Shown: positions 9,130 to 17,548 of the stretch, piece by piece
How positions within the stretch are numbered: the stretch's first letter is position 1
Layout of the letters: the number at the start of each line of letters is the position of its first letter
Source: Pararhodobacter sp.
GTDB lineage: Bacteria > Pseudomonadota > Alphaproteobacteria > Rhodobacterales > Rhodobacteraceae
NCBI GenBank assembly: GCA_020832545.1
Contig: JAFIEK010000015.1
Coordinates: forward strand, 18,599-82,598
Length of the DNA: 64,000 bases
Reading direction: 5' to 3'
The notes under the pieces: generated by a model
Databases searched by the model: none
What the model was told of the DNA's origin: nothing
What the model saw: only the letters and a program-made list of their open reading frames with translations
Program-made: the position numbers and the translations under genes

Positions 9130-9696
9130 ATGAGCGATCCCTTTTTCTTCGGCTACGGCAGCCTTGTGAACCGCGCCACCCATATCTATGGCGCCGCCCG
9201 GCGTGCCCGGGTGCGCGGCTGGCGACGGACCTGGCGCTATACAGGGTTTCGCGACGGGCCGTTCCTGACCGCTGTGCCCTGCCCCGCCTCCGAGATCGCA
9301 GGACTGGTGGCGCAGGTTCCAGGCGGTGACTGGCGGGCGCTCGATACCCGTGAAATCGGTTATGCCCGCCAGCCGCTCGGCCCTGAACTGAGCATCGAGG
9401 GCGCGCTGATCGCCACAACGCAGATCTATGCGGTGCCTCTGGCCGATGCCATCGACCCGCCGCAAAAACAGCCTATCCTGCTGTCCTATCTTGATGTTGT
9501 CGTTCAGGGGTATCTGCGCGAATTCGGCGCTGACGGCGTGGCCCAGTTCTTCACCACCACCGATGGCTGGGACGCCCCGGTCGTAGATGACCGCGCCGCT
9601 CCGCTGTATCCGCGTCACCAATCGTTGTCCGCAGCCGAACGCGCGCTGGTTGATCATCATCTGCGCGATCTGGGCATCACGCCGATCAGCCAGTGA
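9130..9696 (+). CDS. Gamma-glutamylcyclotransferase-like (AIG2/GGCT fold) protein
   Basis: 188-residue protein of the gamma-glutamylcyclotransferase superfamily, which cyclises gamma-glutamyl amines or peptides to 5-oxoproline. The substrate-binding loop FFGYGSLVN is at residues 6-14, and the candidate catalytic acid is E75 in LDTREIGYAR. The frame extends upstream to 9058, but the ATG at 9130 puts the YGSL motif at its normal N-terminal position and has an AAAGG about 8 nt upstream. It diverges from gcvT and is monocistronic; repeat copy B and a terminator follow. The physiological substrate is not evident; bacterial members include glutathione-specific and antibiotic-modifying forms. Confidence 0.85.
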   Translation: MSDPFFFGYGSLVNRATHIYGAARRARVRGWRRTWRYTGFRDGPFLTAVPCPASEIAGLVAQVPGGDWRALDTREIGYARQPLGPELSIEGALIATTQIYAVPLADAIDPPQKQPILLSYLDVVVQGYLREFGADGVAQFFTTTDGWDAPVVDDRAAPLYPRHQSLSAAERALVDHHLRDLGITPISQ

Positions 9697-9715
9697 CCGC
9701 GCCCGCCTCTCACTT

Positions 9716-9777
9716 ACTCACAAATATCCTCCGGGGATGAACTGGCCAAAGGCAAGGAGGGGGCTGGAAAATCCCCC
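9716..9777 (+). repeat. Structured intergenic repeat, copy B
   Basis: Core ATATCC-TCC-GGGGA-TGAAC, then imperfect hairpin TGGCC-AAA-GGCAA, then GGGGG pairing with CCCCC over CTGGAAAAT. It starts 19 nt after the stop of the GGCT-like gene and lies between convergent genes. It is the most diverged of the three copies in hairpin 1. Confidence 0.7.
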
Positions 9778-9797
9778 TGCCCGCGTGACCAGAAAAA

Positions 9798-9825
9798 GCC
9801 GGGCGTCCCTTGCAGAACGCCCGGC
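9798..9825 (-). terminator. Rho-independent terminator of the DegP-like gene
   Basis: 9-bp stem GCCGGGCGT/ACGCCCGGC with a 10-nt loop, followed on the minus strand by TTTTT. It lies 21 bp beyond the protease stop codon. Confidence 0.85.
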
Positions 9826-9845
9826 CCAAAATCCGGCGAATTCGC

Positions 9846-11336
9846 TCACTCTTGCAGCGACAGCGCCACAAAACGCGGGTCGTCGCCGCGACGCACCATC
9901 AGTAACAACGTGCGACGCCCGGCCTCGCGCGCCTCGTCAACCCGTTCGCTGAATTCTGCGATGGTGGTTACCGGTGCCTGACCGGCCTCGGTGATGACAT
10001 CGCCCGGGCGAATGCCCTTGGCTTCGGCATCCGAGCCCGGCTCAACCCCGCGCACCACCAGCCCCATGGTGCCGACGGGCAGGGCCATCTCCTCGCGCAT
10101 CGCTTCGGTCAGTTCGGCCATCTCCATACCCATGACCTCAGCCGGCGCGGCGGGCGCTGGTGCGGCAGAGGGGCGGGCGGCGCTGCCTGCTTCTTCGCGC
10201 AGACCAAGGGTGACCATCACTACTTCATCCTGCCCGTCGCGGTACACCACAACCTCGACCGCACGGCCCACACCGGCATCTGCCACCCGGCGGACCAGAT
10301 CGCGCGTATCGGTCACCGAGCCGCCGTCGAAGCTGGTGATCACATCGCCCGTCAGCATCCCTGCATCGCGGGCGGGGCCTTCCATGACCTCGGTCACCAT
10401 CGCGCCGCTGGCGCGTGCCAGCCCCAGGGCATCGGCGACATCTTCGGTCACGTCCTGAATGCGCACACCCAGCCAGCCGCGCCGCGTGGTGCCGAATTCC
10501 TTCAGCTGATCAATCACCCGTGTGGCCACATTCGACGACATGGCAAACCCGATCCCGATAGAGCCGCCGGTGGGCGACAGGATCGCGGTATTCACGCCGA
10601 TCACCGCGCCGTCCATGTTAAAAAGCGGCCCGCCAGAGTTACCACGGTTGATCGCCGCGTCGGTTTGGATGTAGTCGTCGTAGTTGCCCTGCAACGCCCG
10701 GCCCCGCGCAGAGACGATGCCCGCGCTGACCGAGAACCCCTGACCCAGCGGGTTCCCGACGGCAAGAACCCAGTCGCCCACCCGCGCCGCCTCGCTGTCG
10801 CCGAATTCGACAAAGGGCAAGGGCGCATCATATTCGACCTTGAGAAGGGCGATATCGGTGGCCGGGTCGGTACCGATCAGTTCTGCCGTCAGGTTCAGCC
10901 CCGAGAAGAACTCGACCCGGATCTCATCGGCATCCTCGATCACATGGTTGTTGGTGACGATATAGCCATCGTCAGAAATCACAAAACCCGAACCCAGCGA
11001 CTGGCTTTGCCGGGGCCGGGGTTGTTGCTGGCCGTCACGGTTGAAGAATTCGTTGAAGAAGTCCTGAAACGGTGCGCCATCGGGCAGGCGCGGAACGCCA
11101 CGGTCCAGCTCTGCGGAAACGGTGGTCGAGGTGGTGATGTTGACCACCGCCGGGCTGACCTCTTCGGCCAGATCGGCAAAGCTGCCGGGCCGTTCCTGCG
11201 CGTGCAAGGGCGAGATCAGCACCAGCGCGAACAGCGCAAGCAGCGTGAGCATGGCTACCCCCAGCCGGGCGTGCACCCCCACCGGCCGGCGCGCGATCAC
11301 CTGGACCCGGGGCGCATTTGTCACATCATGCAGCAT
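9846..11336 (-). CDS. Periplasmic serine endoprotease, Do/DegP (HtrA) family
   Basis: 496-residue envelope quality-control protease. From the chosen start, a basic N-terminus leads into a hydrophobic export segment (~residues 25-46, ending SPLHAQ). The trypsin-like domain carries H131 (TNNHVIED), D161 (DPATDIALLK) and S234 (GNSGGPLF); all three triad residues are present. Two PDZ domains follow (~265-355 and ~395-490), as in DegP/MucD. The ATG at 11336 (MLHDVTN) is preferred over 11369 because AGGAGG lies about 9 nt upstream. It is monocistronic with its own terminator. The leader region up to 11528 shows no other gene. Confidence 0.95.
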   Translation of the reverse strand: MLHDVTNAPRVQVIARRPVGVHARLGVAMLTLLALFALVLISPLHAQERPGSFADLAEEVSPAVVNITTSTTVSAELDRGVPRLPDGAPFQDFFNEFFNRDGQQQPRPRQSQSLGSGFVISDDGYIVTNNHVIEDADEIRVEFFSGLNLTAELIGTDPATDIALLKVEYDAPLPFVEFGDSEAARVGDWVLAVGNPLGQGFSVSAGIVSARGRALQGNYDDYIQTDAAINRGNSGGPLFNMDGAVIGVNTAILSPTGGSIGIGFAMSSNVATRVIDQLKEFGTTRRGWLGVRIQDVTEDVADALGLARASGAMVTEVMEGPARDAGMLTGDVITSFDGGSVTDTRDLVRRVADAGVGRAVEVVVYRDGQDEVVMVTLGLREEAGSAARPSAAPAPAAPAEVMGMEMAELTEAMREEMALPVGTMGLVVRGVEPGSDAEAKGIRPGDVITEAGQAPVTTIAEFSERVDEAREAGRRTLLLMVRRGDDPRFVALSLQE

Positions 11337-11528
11337 TAGTTCAAACCTCCTGTCGACAGCCGAACGCAAGGTGCGATCGGCGCGGATATCGCAAAAGATA
11401 GGGAGAATTCGCGCGACTGCAAATAGCGATGTGGTGCCTCAAGCGAAGGTGAAGACCCTGTAAGGTCCTGGCGCCGCGCAAAGCACGCGCCGCCACGCCA
11501 CACCGGCACGCATAACCAGCCCGGGGGA

Positions 11529-12275
11529 TCAGCCGAACGCGGCGGAAAAACCGTCTGTCAGTACCGTGCCGTCCGACCCGCAGATCGCCAGCGCCACGCG
11601 GCGTTCATAGGGAGCGGCATCCGGGCGCGTCATGGTGAAGATACCTGCCGCGCATCCGGCCCGCGCAGCGGCAGCCAGAACCACCCTGATCGCGTCTTCC
11701 AGCACTGTGTCGCGCCCGCTGGCGGCCAGCCCCATGCCCAGATCGCCCGGTCCGATAAACGCCAGATCAACCCCGGGAACAGCGAGAATGGCATCAAGCG
11801 CATCCAGTGCCTCTATTGTTTCGATCTGAAGCGCGACCACGGTGCCTGAGCGTGCGGCCTCCAGATAGCCCGGCATGTTGCTGCCATAGCCTGTCGCCCG
11901 CCCCGGCCCGAACCCGCGCCGCCCCTCGGGCGGAAAGCGCGCCGCAGCGACGGCGCGCGCGGCCTCCTCGACCGAAGCGATGCGCGGCACCAACACGCCC
12001 TCGGCACCGAAATCCAGCGCCTGCCCGATGGCAACGGGGTCCGGCCCCGGCACGCGCACCAGTGCGGGCACGCGCCACAGGGCGGCGGCGCGCAGCATAT
12101 CCTCAACCACGTTGGGCGCGATCGGCCCGTGCTCTGTGTCGATACAGACAAAATCAGGCCCCGCCGCGCAGGCGATTTCCACCACCATGGCCGAGGGCAC
12201 AGCCAGAAACGGGCCAGCCAGCATGGGCCGGTCTCCGGCGGCGGCGCGGGCAATCTCGGATCGCAGGCTCATCAT
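11529..12275 (-). CDS. HpcH/HpaI family class II aldolase
   Basis: 248-residue (beta/alpha)8 barrel of the HpcH/HpaI family. Members cleave 4-hydroxy-2-oxo acids to pyruvate and an aldehyde, using a divalent metal. Family marks are the metal-ligand segment DFVCIDTEHGPIAPN (~residue 42), the substrate Arg in PALVRVPG, and GLGM/FIGPGDLGMG near residue 170. Start: two adjacent ATGs (12275, 12272); both overlap the stop of the upstream dehydrogenase gene. It is the last gene of the GntR-LLM-dehydrogenase-aldolase unit. Its partner enzyme upstream could make the 2-oxo acid it cleaves; that link is an inference from position. Confidence 0.9.
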   Translation of the reverse strand: MMSLRSEIARAAAGDRPMLAGPFLAVPSAMVVEIACAAGPDFVCIDTEHGPIAPNVVEDMLRAAALWRVPALVRVPGPDPVAIGQALDFGAEGVLVPRIASVEEAARAVAAARFPPEGRRGFGPGRATGYGSNMPGYLEAARSGTVVALQIETIEALDALDAILAVPGVDLAFIGPGDLGMGLAASGRDTVLEDAIRVVLAAAARAGCAAGIFTMTRPDAAPYERRVALAICGSDGTVLTDGFSAAFG

Positions 12276-13651
12276 GGCGCAAAGCCCTTTCCGGGGTTGA
12301 GGATGCCGTGCGGATCCAGCGCGGTCTTGAGGCGGCGCATGGTGGCGATCTCCGCGTCCGAGCGGCTGTAGCCCAGATAATCACGCTTGATCGCGCCGAT
12401 CCCGTGTTCGGCTGACACCGTGCCACCCAGATCGCGGATCATGCCATAGACAAAGGCCTTGATCGCACCTGCGGGCTGCTCAGCCCCCGCTTGCGGGACA
12501 TTGACCACCAGATGCAGGTTGCTGTCGCCCATATGCCCGTAGCTGAGGGCGCGCGCGCCCGGCCAGCGAGTGGCAATGCCTGCCTCCAACTGCGCCACGG
12601 CCCCGGCCATGCACTCAAGAGGCAGGCCCACATCGAACGCCGTCAGCGGGCCGAGGATGCGGCCGTATTCCGCCACCGCCTCGCGCACCGCCCAAAGGGC
12701 GCGCTCTTCGCGCGCCGAGGCGGCGATGACGGCATCCGCCAGTGCGCCGCTTTCCATCGCGTCTGCAAGGCAGTTCTCCAGCCGCTCGCGCAACCCAACA
12801 TCAAAGCCCCCGGCTTCGATGATGACATAGACACCGTGCGGGCCGGACAGCGGGTGCGTGGCCTCGATACCGGCGCGCATGAAGTCATAAAAACTGGGCC
12901 ACATCACCTCGAACGAGATCAGCGCGGGGCCAAGGGCGGCGCGGGTGCGCGCCAGAAGGTCCAGCATCGCGCCCGTATCCGCACATCCGCAAAACGCCGT
13001 GGCGCTGTGGGTGGGCCGCGGTTGCAGGCGCATCACGGCCTGCGTCACAACCCCCATCAACCCCTCAGAGCCGATGAACAGCTGCTTGAGGTCCAGGCCT
13101 GCGTTATTCTTGATCATCGTGTTCATCGAGGTCAGCACCGTGCCATCGGCCAACACGGCCTCCAGCCCCAGCACATGGTCGCGCGCCATGCCGTAACGCA
13201 GCACCTGATTGCCGCCCGCATTGGTGGCAATCACGCCGCCAAGGGTGCACGAGCCGCGCGCGCCCAAATCGACAGCCAGCATCAGCCCGGCCTCTTGCGC
13301 AGCCTCTTGGGCGCTTTGCAGTATGCACCCGGCCTCAACCGTCAGCGTGGCCATCTGCGGGTCAACCGCCAGCACGCGGTTCATCCGCTCAAGCGACAGG
13401 GCCACCGCGCCCGCCACGGGATGCGCCCCGCCGGATATCCCCGTCAGCCCGCCCTGCGGCACCACGGGCGTGCCGGTTTCATGGCACAGCGCCAATGCCA
13501 CTGAGACCTCGGCCGTGCTGCGCGGGCGGATCAATGCAAGGGGCGCAACCGGTGGCAGGCCCGACCAGTCATGGTGGTTGCGCTCGGGAATATCTGTGGT
13601 GACAACCTCCGCACCCAGCGCGGCGGTCAACCGGGCGGCAACATCGCTCAT
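12272..13651 (-). CDS. FAD-linked 2-hydroxyacid dehydrogenase/oxidase (GlcD/D-LDH family)
   Basis: 459-residue flavoprotein of the FAD-binding PCMH/GlcD family, which oxidises D-2-hydroxy acids to 2-oxo acids. The FAD pyrophosphate loop is PQGGLTGISGGAHP (~residues 62-75) and a second FAD contact is GGVIATNAGGNQVLRYG (~138-154). The C-terminal cap ends with SAEHGIGAIKRDYL, the conserved His loop, and LKTALDPHGILNPGK. Start (ATG 13651) overlaps the LLM gene stop by 4 bp, and its own stop overlaps the aldolase start. Tight coupling suggests that its product is passed to the aldolase. The exact hydroxyacid is unknown. Confidence 0.92.
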   Translation of the reverse strand: MSDVAARLTAALGAEVVTTDIPERNHHDWSGLPPVAPLALIRPRSTAEVSVALALCHETGTPVVPQGGLTGISGGAHPVAGAVALSLERMNRVLAVDPQMATLTVEAGCILQSAQEAAQEAGLMLAVDLGARGSCTLGGVIATNAGGNQVLRYGMARDHVLGLEAVLADGTVLTSMNTMIKNNAGLDLKQLFIGSEGLMGVVTQAVMRLQPRPTHSATAFCGCADTGAMLDLLARTRAALGPALISFEVMWPSFYDFMRAGIEATHPLSGPHGVYVIIEAGGFDVGLRERLENCLADAMESGALADAVIAASAREERALWAVREAVAEYGRILGPLTAFDVGLPLECMAGAVAQLEAGIATRWPGARALSYGHMGDSNLHLVVNVPQAGAEQPAGAIKAFVYGMIRDLGGTVSAEHGIGAIKRDYLGYSRSDAEIATMRRLKTALDPHGILNPGKGFAP

Positions 13652-14736
13652 CCACGCAGCCCCGCGCGCTGCAGGATCGGCAGAACACCTTCGCAGAAAT
13701 AAGGCAACTCATTGAGGAAATTCACAAAACTGACCGTCGTTCCGGCAAAGCCCGCGCGCGACATCTCGATCATCTGTTCGGCGATATCGTCCGGCGTGCC
13801 GATCAACGGATAGGTACCCGCCCCGCCCGCAAACCACTTGCGGCGCAGTCGGTAGGTCTCTTCGTCATGGTTTTGCGAATTCGCGGCCTGCGTGCCGATC
13901 ATGTAATCAAGCGCGACATCGTCAGCCATGGTGACGGCGTAATGCTCATAATAGTCTTCGGCTTCGGCGCGACTGGGGCGGCAAACGACATGCGTGGTGG
14001 TATAGACCCCGACCTGCCGCCCGGTGTCCGCGCTGCGGCTGGCCATATCATCAATCGTGGCGCGCCCGGCCTCGATGCTTTTGAAGGTAGTGAACAGGAA
14101 ATCGGCATGCCGGGCGGCAAAGGCGCGGCCCGGTGGGGAAAAGGCGGCATTCAGGATTGGCGGGCGGTTGCCCTGCACGGGCTTTGGCGCGGTCGCCGCG
14201 CCGCGCATCTGGTAATACTTGCCGTCAAAGTCGAACGGTTCGCCCTCAGCGTAAAGCCGCGTAATCACCTCGATCCATTCGCCCGCCTGATCATAAGGCG
14301 CATCGGCCTTTTCCAGCCCAAACATGGCGAATTCATCCGGGTTCCAGCCCGCCACGATGTTCAGCCCCGCCCGCCCGTTCGAGGCCTGATCAACTGTCGC
14401 CAGCGCCTTGGCGGCAAAGACCGGGTGCACCATCGGCACATGCACGGTGGAAAACAGCGCGATCCGCTCGGTCACCCCGGCCAATGCGGCGGCAAAGGTG
14501 AAGGTCTCATAGGAATGCTGGCGCGAGTTGATCTCGCCGCCGTAGCCCTTCCATCGTGCGATCGGCAGAAAGAACTCGATCCCGGCACGATCAGCGATCT
14601 GCGCGGCCTGAACGATCTCGGACCAGCGGGCAGGCCAGCGCTCGGGCACCTTGGTGATCGTCAGCCCGCCATCGGCATTGGCCGAAAAGACACCCAGTTT
14701 GAAACGATTGGCGCTGTGCATCGGATGTGCGGTCAT
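13648..14736 (-). CDS. LLM-class flavin-dependent monooxygenase (RutA/SfnG-like)
   Basis: 362-residue bacterial-luciferase-like FMNH2-dependent monooxygenase. The N-terminal KLGVFSANADGGLTITKVPE and internal TVHVPMVHPVFAAKALATVD and GLNIVAGWNPDEF segments most resemble the RutA and SfnG branch, which acts on pyrimidines or organosulfur compounds; this is a resemblance, not a substrate assignment. The ATG at 14736 has GAGG about 8 nt upstream; an in-frame GTG-type extension to 14772 is less likely. No flavin reductase gene is nearby, so reduced FMN must come from elsewhere. It is coupled to the FAD dehydrogenase gene by a 4-bp overlap and lies directly behind the GntR gene. Confidence 0.88.
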   Translation of the reverse strand: MTAHPMHSANRFKLGVFSANADGGLTITKVPERWPARWSEIVQAAQIADRAGIEFFLPIARWKGYGGEINSRQHSYETFTFAAALAGVTERIALFSTVHVPMVHPVFAAKALATVDQASNGRAGLNIVAGWNPDEFAMFGLEKADAPYDQAGEWIEVITRLYAEGEPFDFDGKYYQMRGAATAPKPVQGNRPPILNAAFSPPGRAFAARHADFLFTTFKSIEAGRATIDDMASRSADTGRQVGVYTTTHVVCRPSRAEAEDYYEHYAVTMADDVALDYMIGTQAANSQNHDEETYRLRRKWFAGGAGTYPLIGTPDDIAEQMIEMSRAGFAGTTVSFVNFLNELPYFCEGVLPILQRAGLRG

Positions 14737-14790
14737 GGCGACCTCGGCTTGAGGGGTTGAGACAGGGCGCACCGGGGCGCGCCCGGGCGA

Positions 14791-15474
14791 TCAGGCTTGC
14801 GGCTGTTCGTCGGTTTCCTCCGGCCCGCCAACCGCACGTTCGAACCAGCAAAGGGCGGTGTCGATGAAATCGCCCATGACCTTGCGCGCGGCCTCGGGGT
14901 CGCGTGCGGCAAAGGCCGCGACAAGGTCGCAGACCCCGGCCATGGCAGCCGCGCGGGCCTTGGGGTCAACCAGTGTGGCGCGGCGCACCAGCACCACCTG
15001 ATCATCGAACCGTGCGATGGTCTCCTGCAACCGGCGGTTCGGAATGCGTGACAACCACAGCGCGCGAAAGGCGATATTCGCCGCCGCCGCCGCATCCTGA
15101 CTTTCAGCGGCGATCATCCGGTCGCGCCCGACCTGATAGTCGCTCAGATCAGCCTCGCTCAGCGTGGCGGCGATGTCGGCAACTGCCTGGGGTTCCAACA
15201 GGCGGCGGATCTGGAAAATCTCATGGATGTCGCGCAGCGTCAGTGTGGGTACGACAAAGCGCCCGTCCTGCTGTTCGACAAGTCCCGCATGCGCCAGCCG
15301 AAACAACGCCTCGCGCACCGGGGTGCGCGACACAGACAGCCGCCGCGCCAGATCTTCCTCGACCATGCGGTCACCCGGCTGAAAGACATTTGACTGCATC
15401 ATTCCGCGCAGCCTGTCATAGACCTGCGCGCTCAGCGACGGTTGGCGGCGGATGCTGAAATCGGTTTGGGTCAC
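14791..15474 (-). CDS. GntR-family transcriptional regulator, FCD (FadR) type
   Basis: 227-residue regulator with an N-terminal winged helix (~residues 12-75; recognition region LSVSRTPVREALFRLAHAG) and a helical FCD ligand domain (~90-215). The start is GTG at 15474 with AGGAGG about 7 nt upstream. The FCD metal-ligand positions, normally Asp plus three His, read NIAFR, AGVCD and GDFIDT here, so the usual metal site appears absent. A perfect palindrome ACTGTATACAGT overlaps its own promoter, and a near copy overlaps the TRAP promoter, so it probably represses both. The ligand is likely the TRAP substrate or a pathway intermediate (inference). Confidence 0.93.
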   Translation of the reverse strand: MTQTDFSIRRQPSLSAQVYDRLRGMMQSNVFQPGDRMVEEDLARRLSVSRTPVREALFRLAHAGLVEQQDGRFVVPTLTLRDIHEIFQIRRLLEPQAVADIAATLSEADLSDYQVGRDRMIAAESQDAAAAANIAFRALWLSRIPNRRLQETIARFDDQVVLVRRATLVDPKARAAAMAGVCDLVAAFAARDPEAARKVMGDFIDTALCWFERAVGGPEETDEQPQA

Positions 15475-15493
15475 GGGAGTCCTCCTAAAAAAT

Positions 15494-15522
15494 ACTGTAT
15501 ACAGTGCTCAAATGCGTGTCAA
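15494..15522 (-). promoter_or_regulatory. GntR operator overlapping the GntR gene promoter
   Basis: Perfect 12-bp palindrome ACTGTATACAGT at 15494-15505. On the minus strand a TTGACA -35 (15522-15517) is followed at 17 bp by TACAGT (or at 15 bp by TATACA), so the palindrome covers the -10 region. The half-site resembles the GTATAC-centred operators of FCD-type GntR proteins. Confidence 0.75.
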
Positions 15523-15547
15523 TCTGCCCCAGAGTGACCGACAGCGG

Positions 15548-16228
15548 TCAGGGGCGCAATGCCTCGGTCCACATGGGAAAATGCGCGTTGCCCCCCTCAA
15601 AGGGCGGAAAGCTGTGGAAATCAGCGCGCAGCTCATGGCGCACGGGTGATTGCAAAGCGGCAGTCAGCGCCTCGGCGCTGTCAAACATCACCCGGTTGCG
15701 CTGCATGTGGTCGGCACGCGCATGGGGCAGATGGCTGACCCAGTCCACCCGCGTCAGGATCTCGATGCCGCGGATACCGGGCAAGCGCCGGAAAAGCGGC
15801 GGGTGGCCGGTTATGTAATGGTCCAGCCAGGCGTTCAGGTCGCTGGCCGGGCCGGGGTAATGCACAACGTAGGAGCAGGGCAGCGCGCCCGGTGCGGTGC
15901 GCAATACCGCATCATCGACGGGATATTCGCGCCGCCAGAAAGCCTGCGCGGTTGCACGCGCCCCCGCCAAAGACGGCAGCGCCAGCCCTTGCAACGCTCC
16001 ACCCTGCCCCGCTGCCGCTTCCAGATCCTCCAGCCGGTTGAAGTGCAACTGCAACCCCAGAGGCGGCGCGGCCCCGTCATCAGTATAGAGATCGCTGGCT
16101 GTCGCCGGCGTGAAAATCAACGCCTCTTCCAATGCAGGCACAGAGGCCAGCACCTTGCGCAGCGCCGCCATCTCATCCGGCGGCACCGCGCCTGCACCGT
16201 CATAAAACAGAACCAATGCAAAGCTCAT
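15548..16228 (-). CDS. EthD-like dimeric alpha/beta-barrel protein
   Basis: 226-residue soluble protein without signal peptide. The C-terminal half has the EthD-type pattern LDHYITGHPPLFRRLPGIRG (~residues 135-154), a W/Y-H-x-P arrangement found in EthD and related dimeric alpha/beta-barrel proteins. The N-terminal half looks like a second diverged ferredoxin-like repeat. EthD proteins accompany ether- and aromatic-degrading oxygenases, but their chemical role is poorly defined. It is directly downstream of the TRAP large permease (1 bp gap) and is the last gene of that unit. The call is from motif and context only. Confidence 0.6.
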   Translation of the reverse strand: MSFALVLFYDGAGAVPPDEMAALRKVLASVPALEEALIFTPATASDLYTDDGAAPPLGLQLHFNRLEDLEAAAGQGGALQGLALPSLAGARATAQAFWRREYPVDDAVLRTAPGALPCSYVVHYPGPASDLNAWLDHYITGHPPLFRRLPGIRGIEILTRVDWVSHLPHARADHMQRNRVMFDSAEALTAALQSPVRHELRADFHSFPPFEGGNAHFPMWTEALRP

Positions 16229-16229
16229 C

Positions 16230-17546
16230 TCAACGCCCCATCAGACCGGGCAGATAGAGTGCCAGTTGTGGAATCATCGCCACCAGGAAGATCAGGAACA
16301 GCGTCAGCAGCACATAGGGCGCGGCGGCGTAGGACATGGTGCGCAGGCTGGTGCCCTTTGGAGCAACCCCCAGCACGATGTACAGCAAAAGGCCAAATGG
16401 CGGCGTGGTAAAGCCCACCTCATAGGCCAGCAGCAGCATCAGGCCAAACCACACCGGATCAAAACCATAGAGATAGGCGATCGGCATGAAGAGCGGCAGT
16501 GTGATCAGCATCATCGAGACCTGATCCATGAACATCCCCAGGACCAGAATGATCAGGATCATCATCACCAGAATGCCATAGGGTCCAAGATCAAAGCTGG
16601 TGACGGCACTGATGAACCCGCTGGAGGCACCGGAAAACGCGAAAATCTGGCTGAAGGTGGTCGATGCGGTGATGATCAGGAAAGTCATCGCCGTGACCTT
16701 CATCGCATCATCCAGCGATTTCCAGATCACCGCCCAGCGGAATTTGCGGTAGATCACCAGCAGGATCAGCACGCCCACGCAGCCCAGCCCCGCGCTCTCA
16801 GTTGGCGTAGCGATGCCCATGATGATGGTGCCGACGACGCAGAAGATCAAAAAGCCCATCGGCAGGATATTTCCGGCCACGGCCTTGAACTTGGCCCAGC
16901 CGCTGGCCTGGGGCACGGCGTATTGCGGCGCGGCATCCGGGTCGAGCCAGGTCTGAATATAGATCAGCGCGCCAAACAGCGTCACCAGCACCAGCCCCGG
17001 CAGCACCCCTGCGATCAGAAGCGCGCCGACATCGATCTGCGCCAGACTGCCCAGCAGAACCCCCAGCGTTGAGGGCGGAATGATCACGGCCAGACTGCCC
17101 GCGCCCAGAATGGGGCCAAAGGCCATATGCGGCTTGTATTTGCGCTTGAGCATCTCGGGCGCCATCAGGCTGCCCATCATCCCGGCATTGGCCAGACTGG
17201 AGCCTGAAAGCGCCGCAAAGATCGAGCCAGAGCCAAGGGTGACATAAGACAACCGCCCACGCAGATTGCCGATTGCCAGATCAAGCGCGTGGATCACCCT
17301 CTCGCCCAGCCCCGAGCGAAAGAACAGGCTGCCCATGACCAGAAACATGGGCAACGGGGCCAGCGCATAGGTGGTGATCGCATCAGAGAAGTTCGCCACC
17401 ATCTGCGTGACGCCGCGCGCCCCGCCGAAGAACAGGAACAGCCCGGCGATATTGGTGGCGAAGAAGGCAAATGCCACCGGCAAGCCCAGGCCCATCAGGA
17501 ACAGGATGGACGAGATCAGGAATGCGAAGGGATAGAGCCAATCCAT
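16230..17546 (-). CDS. TRAP transporter large permease (DctM family)
   Basis: 438-residue inner-membrane protein with about twelve hydrophobic segments, the ion-coupled translocation subunit of a tripartite ATP-independent periplasmic (TRAP) transporter for organic acids. Motifs typical of DctM include LPMFLVMGSLFFRSG (~residue 60), GSGSIFAALSGSSLANAGMM (~105) and ILGAGSLAVIIPPSTLGVLL (~145). The ATG at 17546 lies 2 bp after the DctQ stop. Full family length; no anomaly seen. Confidence 0.95.
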   Translation of the reverse strand: MDWLYPFAFLISSILFLMGLGLPVAFAFFATNIAGLFLFFGGARGVTQMVANFSDAITTYALAPLPMFLVMGSLFFRSGLGERVIHALDLAIGNLRGRLSYVTLGSGSIFAALSGSSLANAGMMGSLMAPEMLKRKYKPHMAFGPILGAGSLAVIIPPSTLGVLLGSLAQIDVGALLIAGVLPGLVLVTLFGALIYIQTWLDPDAAPQYAVPQASGWAKFKAVAGNILPMGFLIFCVVGTIIMGIATPTESAGLGCVGVLILLVIYRKFRWAVIWKSLDDAMKVTAMTFLIITASTTFSQIFAFSGASSGFISAVTSFDLGPYGILVMMILIILVLGMFMDQVSMMLITLPLFMPIAYLYGFDPVWFGLMLLLAYEVGFTTPPFGLLLYIVLGVAPKGTSLRTMSYAAAPYVLLTLFLIFLVAMIPQLALYLPGLMGR

Positions 17547-17548
17547 GA

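Noticed and set aside
8695..9660. Long minus-strand open frame (321 codons) across the riboswitch and the GGCT-like gene
   Set aside because: It runs through the tandem glycine riboswitch and antisense to a recognisable YGSL-motif protein; its translation has no family features.
16266..17072. 268-codon plus-strand frame rich in His, Gln and Asp
   Set aside because: Antisense shadow of the TRAP large permease gene; the biased composition is what the complement of hydrophobic codons gives.
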